From Sepiola atlantica (taxonomy: Eukaryota > Mollusca > Cephalopoda > Sepiida > Sepiolidae): a stretch of 64,000 bases of DNA. The notes under the pieces are model-generated. The model was not told where the DNA came from. It did no database searches and saw only the letters and a program-made list of their open reading frames with translations. The DNA is taken from NCBI GenBank assembly GCA_963556195.1, contig CAUVYP010000251.1, forward strand, positions 274,001 through 338,000, read 5' to 3'. Each line of letters opens with the position of its first letter. The stretch's first letter is position 1. Made by a program: the position numbers and the translations under genes. Below are positions 63,001 to 64,000 of the stretch, in pieces.

Positions 63001-64000
63001 GTACTGCCGGGGATATGTCGATACAAACTGAATACGCAAAACATCAACAAAATTTAGCGCGTTTTAAAGTTGATATCGCTTTTGTTTATAACTTCCACAT
63101 TTATTCGAATTGTGCAAGGAAACTTTGCAGACAGTCGCGGAGACACATTTTCTACTGAAGTACCAAGTTTCAGAAGTGCAGCTCTTGTACTGCCGGTGAT
63201 ATGTCGATACAAACTGAATACGCAAAACATCAACAAAATTTAGCGCGTTTTAAAGTTGATATCGCTTTTGTTTATAACTTCCACAATTATTCGAATTGTG
63301 CAACGAAACTTTGCAGACAGTCGCGGAGACACATTTTCTACTGAAGTACCAAGTTTCAGAAGTGCAGCTCTTGTACTGCCGGAGATATGTCGATACAAAC
63401 TGAATACGCAAAACATCAACAAAATTTAGCGCGTTTTAAAGTTGATATCGCTTTTGTTTATAACTTCCACATTTATTCGAATTGTGCAACGAAACTTTGC
63501 AGACAGTCTTGAATAGGCCTTTACTACTGAAGTACTAAGTTTCAGAAGTGCAGCTCTTGTACTGCCGGAGATATGTCGATACAAACTGAATACGAAAAAC
63601 ATCAACAAAATTTAGCGCGTTTTAAAGTTGATATCGCTTTTGTTTATAACTTCCACATTTATTCGAATTGTGCAACGAAACTTTGCAGACAGTCGCGGAG
63701 ACACATGTTCTACTGAAGTACCAAGTTTCAGAAGTGCAGCTCTTGTACTGCCGGGGATATGTCGATACAAACTGAATACGCAAAACATCAACAAAATTTA
63801 GCGCGTTTTAAAGTTGATATCGCTTTTGTTTATAACTTCCACATTTATTCGAATTGTGCAACGAAACTTTGCAGACAGTCTCGAATAGGCCTTTTCTACT
63901 GAAGTACCTAGTTTCAGAAGTGCAGCTCGTGTACTGCCGGAGATATGTCGATACAAACTGAATACGCAAAACATCAACAAAATTAAGCGCGTTTTAAAGT
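59147..64000. repeat. Array domain I: shortened HOR, then modules resembling domain F
   Basis: The domain mixes 8-mer/6-mer repeats with returning cassette monomers. TTGAATAGG forms start at 59705, 60822, 61566, 62682 and 63426, TCGAATATACC at 62496, and TCTCGAATAGGCC at 63798. The pair at 62496-62867 resembles 40165-40536, and 63612-63983 resembles 42770-43141, including a shared GTACCTAG. The last 17 bases begin the next monomer in its TAAGCGCG form. Confidence 0.78.
60077..61193. repeat. 6-mer (1117 bp): copy of the 8-mer lacking two monomers
   Basis: Slots 1-3 (60077, 60264, 60450) and 6-8 (60636, 60822, 61008) of the 8-mer at 58588 are present. The CACATGTTC and GCTACG monomers between them are missing. 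The rare AAACAAAATAGCC ending and the CACATGTCC variant are shared exactly. The monomer in slot 6 here lacks TCTAGATTTA and looks like the monomer at 61380, so it may have been replaced by conversion. Confidence 0.8.

Larger units (their letters stand above)
1..64000 (+). repeat. Tandem satellite array, 186-bp monomer, 344 complete copies
   Basis: The sequence is periodic from end to end. The segment TTAGCGCGTTTTAAAG recurs every 186 bases from position 14 to position 63984, and successive starts can be followed without a break. I count 324 monomers of 186 bp, eleven of 184, four of 185, four of 187 and one of 194. This predicts the observed 63970 bp exactly, so phase is never lost. All copies have the same orientation. 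Most differ from the consensus at only a few positions. No gene, tRNA, rRNA, transposon or unique spacer interrupts the array, and neither end reaches a flank. Such arrays are typical of eukaryotic centromeric or heterochromatic DNA. Which compartment this is cannot be decided from sequence alone. Confidence 0.98.

Noticed and set aside
1..64000. CRISPR array
   Set aside because: The repeated unit is 186 bp with no variable spacers. Differences are scattered point changes shared among HOR copies, and no cas gene is present.
1..64000. Bacterial origin (giant surface protein with tandem repeats, or an intergenic repeat cluster)
   Set aside because: No continuous reading frame crosses the array, there are no other genes in 64 kb, and the HOR pattern is typical of eukaryotic satellites.
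1..64000. Telomeric or subtelomeric simple repeats
   Set aside because: I saw no run of TTAGGG, TTAGG, TTTAGGG or similar short units anywhere. The only repeat is the 186-bp monomer.

Overview
The whole window is one uninterrupted array of a tandem satellite repeat. The monomer is 186 bp and I find no gene, transposon, RNA gene or unique sequence. With the monomer start set at the TTA of the TTAGCGCGTT segment, 344 complete monomers run head to tail from 14 to 63983. A 13-base piece of the preceding monomer lies at the left end and a 17-base piece of the next at the right end, so the array continues past both edges. By my count 324 monomers are exactly 186 bp. The other 20 are eleven of 184 bp, four of 185, four of 187 and one of 194; these lengths sum exactly to the array length. 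All monomers point the same way.

This is typical of eukaryotic centromeric, pericentromeric or other heterochromatic satellite DNA, not of a bacterial, archaeal or viral genome. The species cannot be named from the sequence and I do not recognise the family. The consensus is about 38% G+C and holds 10 CpG dinucleotides where base composition predicts about 6.8. CpG is therefore not depleted, which fits a genome with little germline CpG methylation (many invertebrates) better than a vertebrate or a plant. This is inference only.

Monomer variants are arranged in a multi-scale higher-order repeat (HOR) structure that divides the window into domains. 1-13194: the only domain with 184-bp monomers, rich in a diverged 11-bp cassette, with nested duplications of 14 and 8 monomers. 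13195-19704: a mixed domain with 5- and 3-monomer duplications. 19705-27144: three copies of a 9-mer, two of them inside a 15/16-mer. 27145-32352: irregular, with no clear long period. 32353-39234: repeated 9-monomer and 4-monomer modules carrying a TCTAGATTTA/TATAC variant. 39235-46303: carries the TTGAATAGG cassette and a 7-monomer period. 46304-53751: dispersed 5-monomer modules. 53752-59146: two copies of a 15-mer, one of which has lost a monomer. 59147-64000: an 8-mer copied as a 6-mer, then modules that match the 40-45 kb region.

Nothing here works as a set of genes. The open reading frames exist because the monomer has few stops and its length is a multiple of three, so one minus-strand frame is kept across monomers and ends at nearly every monomer start. 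The biology to be read is array evolution (unequal exchange, conversion patches, HOR birth and erosion) and a possible protein-binding element: an 18-bp interrupted dyad that includes the left half, but not the right half, of a CENP-B box.
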